Source: Cyanidium caldarium (taxonomy: Eukaryota > Rhodophyta > Bangiophyceae > Cyanidiales > Cyanidiaceae). Taken from it: a DNA stretch of 64,000 bases. Shown in pieces: positions 63,166-64,000 of the stretch. A program made the position numbers and the translations under genes. The stretch is taken from the NCBI GenBank assembly GCA_026184775.1, contig JANCYW010000007.1, positions 434,001 through 498,000 of the forward strand, read 5' to 3'. Every line of letters starts with the position of its first letter. The first letter of the stretch is position 1. The notes under the pieces are model-generated. The model was not told the DNA's origin and searched no databases. It saw only the letters and a program-made list of their open reading frames with translations.

Positions 63166-64000
63166 TCCAGCTGCGTCAACCGTAAGCCTACACACTCTTC
63201 TGCGGCCTAGACGAAATACCTGGTTGCCGAGTTGTCGTCTAGCTAGGCTTGACCGCGCAGCGTACCCTCGTTTGCGGTGTGATCGACTTTTCGGGCTCTG
63301 CAACACTCAATGATGGCGATAAATTGACATGCGCGGTCACGTACTCCCGCTTCCCTCCTCTCAGAGCCACCACAAGAAGGACGATACGGATAGGCCGGGT
63401 GTGGAGGGTCGTGCGCAATGGCCAACGCGGTTCGCAGCAGTTTGAATACGGCACTCCTATTGCAGTTGCGTGTCCACTCACACTCCGTATGTCGACACTA
63501 CAGCAGACGCCACGCTGTGCATGTCTTCTCGTCTTTCGCACAGCGTCTGTGCAGGTGAGACCGAGCACTGCCGGCTGCGCTGTAACCAACACACCGACCA
63601 GATACGCTGTGCGTGGCCTCGGTTGCGGTGTCGGAATACCAGTTGCCGCCGCACACTGCACCGCGACGAGAACGCCGTATGCAACCGACTGCTCGTCGTC
63701 GGGAGGCCTATGTCAATTACACACAGCGATGGACCTGTTGGTGTCGTTGTATGTCGAGAAGAGCAACAACAGGTGTGACTCGGCGTCATCCCCTTTACCG
63801 AGGGTCAACGATGACCTAGTGGGTGAATTCTGTCTCTTACCTGCTTTCCAACAACACTCAAGTTTATGATTCGGTGTTTATGGCGCTGGTGCTCTCTCTG
63901 TACGCATTCGATGCTGTCCTCATTCATGTGTGTCTTTCCTGGGTGCATTCTGGTCGTTGCCGTTCCTCGCATGCGATGTGCTGTCCCGCTTCCGTTCCCG
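63166..64000. other. Terminal gene-free stretch with dispersed repeat
   Basis: About 835 bases after the citrate-synthase-like gene. A 206-codon plus frame (from 63249) is Thr/Arg/Cys-rich with no family resemblance and includes repeat copy B, so it is not called a gene. Base composition falls toward AT at the end (63800-63960), suggesting spacer or the flank of another gene. Confidence 0.45.
63232..63462 (+). repeat. Dispersed repeat, copy B
   Basis: The plus strand shares GTCTAGCTAGGCTTGACCGC and GGCCAACGCGGTTCGCAGCA...GAATACGGCACT with the reverse complement of 31345-31676. A further short string at about 63670-63690 (ACGCCGTATGCAACC) echoes copy A in the opposite orientation (ATGCCGTATGCAACC at about 31357). 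An inverted arrangement may therefore exist here. No terminal repeats or frame were recognised. Confidence 0.4.

Noticed and set aside
63249-63869. 206-codon frame at the window end
   Set aside because: Composition is erratic (Thr/Arg/Cys), there is no family resemblance, and it spans the dispersed repeat. It is treated as chance in a GC-rich spacer.
1-64000. Virus-like or transposon genes
   Set aside because: No reverse transcriptase, integrase, transposase, capsid or envelope resemblance was seen in any of the plausible frames.

Overview
The window looks like nuclear DNA of a compact, GC-rich unicellular alga, most likely a cyanidiophyte-type red alga (Cyanidioschyzon/Cyanidium-like). Nearly every gene reads as one uninterrupted exon, neighbours are tens to a few hundred bases apart, and both strands are used evenly with many convergent and divergent pairs. 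The proteins are eukaryotic: mitochondrial complex I subunits, eIF2B, CK2, DEAH helicase, DCP1, ALG12. Others point to a plastid: a cyanobacterial LpxB-like protein, a DUF3727 protein, a PLGG1 glycolate/glycerate carrier and a cL38/PSRP6-like ribosomal protein. Two probable plastid leaders carry an early Phe in an 'ASAF' context without a signal peptide, which fits a primary red plastid. A tRNA gene with a long intron outside the anticodon loop also fits this group. The taxon is inferred, not proven.

Layout. 0-5 kb: 5' end of a PWI-like protein, then two paralogous fucosyltransferase-like genes with NDUFB9 between them. 5-15 kb: NLE1, an OSCA/CSC1 channel, eIF2B-gamma, an O-fucosyltransferase-like protein and the LpxB-like protein. 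15-31 kb: SelK-like and B12D-like small membrane proteins, TCF25, SDHAF3, RPL30, an Alba-like protein, an NCA1-like RING protein, the C-terminal half of NDUFS1 divergent from a complex I gamma-carbonic anhydrase, DEK, DUF3727 and a PAQR receptor. 31-46 kb: ALG12, CK2-beta, NDUFB2, NADH pyrophosphatase, two further glycosyltransferase-like proteins (one GT61), NAXE, an acidic putative plastid protein and DHX15/Prp43. 46-64 kb: a GGCT-like membrane protein, NDUFB3, an F-box/LRR protein, L2HGDH, the intron-bearing tRNA, a peroxisomal-type alanine/glutamate:glyoxylate aminotransferase divergent from PLGG1, DCP1, a D-type-like cyclin, an unrecognised coding region crossed by one TGA, cL38, and a citrate-synthase-like protein that has lost active-site histidines.

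Three themes stand out. First, respiration: NDUFB9, NDUFS1 (C-half), gamma-CA, NDUFB2 and NDUFB3, plus a B12D/MLRQ-like protein and the complex II factor SDHAF3. Second, secretory-pathway glycosylation: six glycosyltransferase-type proteins, most with a type II signal anchor. Third, photorespiration and metabolite repair: aminotransferase plus PLGG1 as a divergent pair, an NCA1-like catalase chaperone, L2HGDH, NAXE and a NADH diphosphatase. No virus-derived element, transposon or CRISPR array was recognised. One weak dispersed repeat is seen at 31.3 kb and 63.2 kb.
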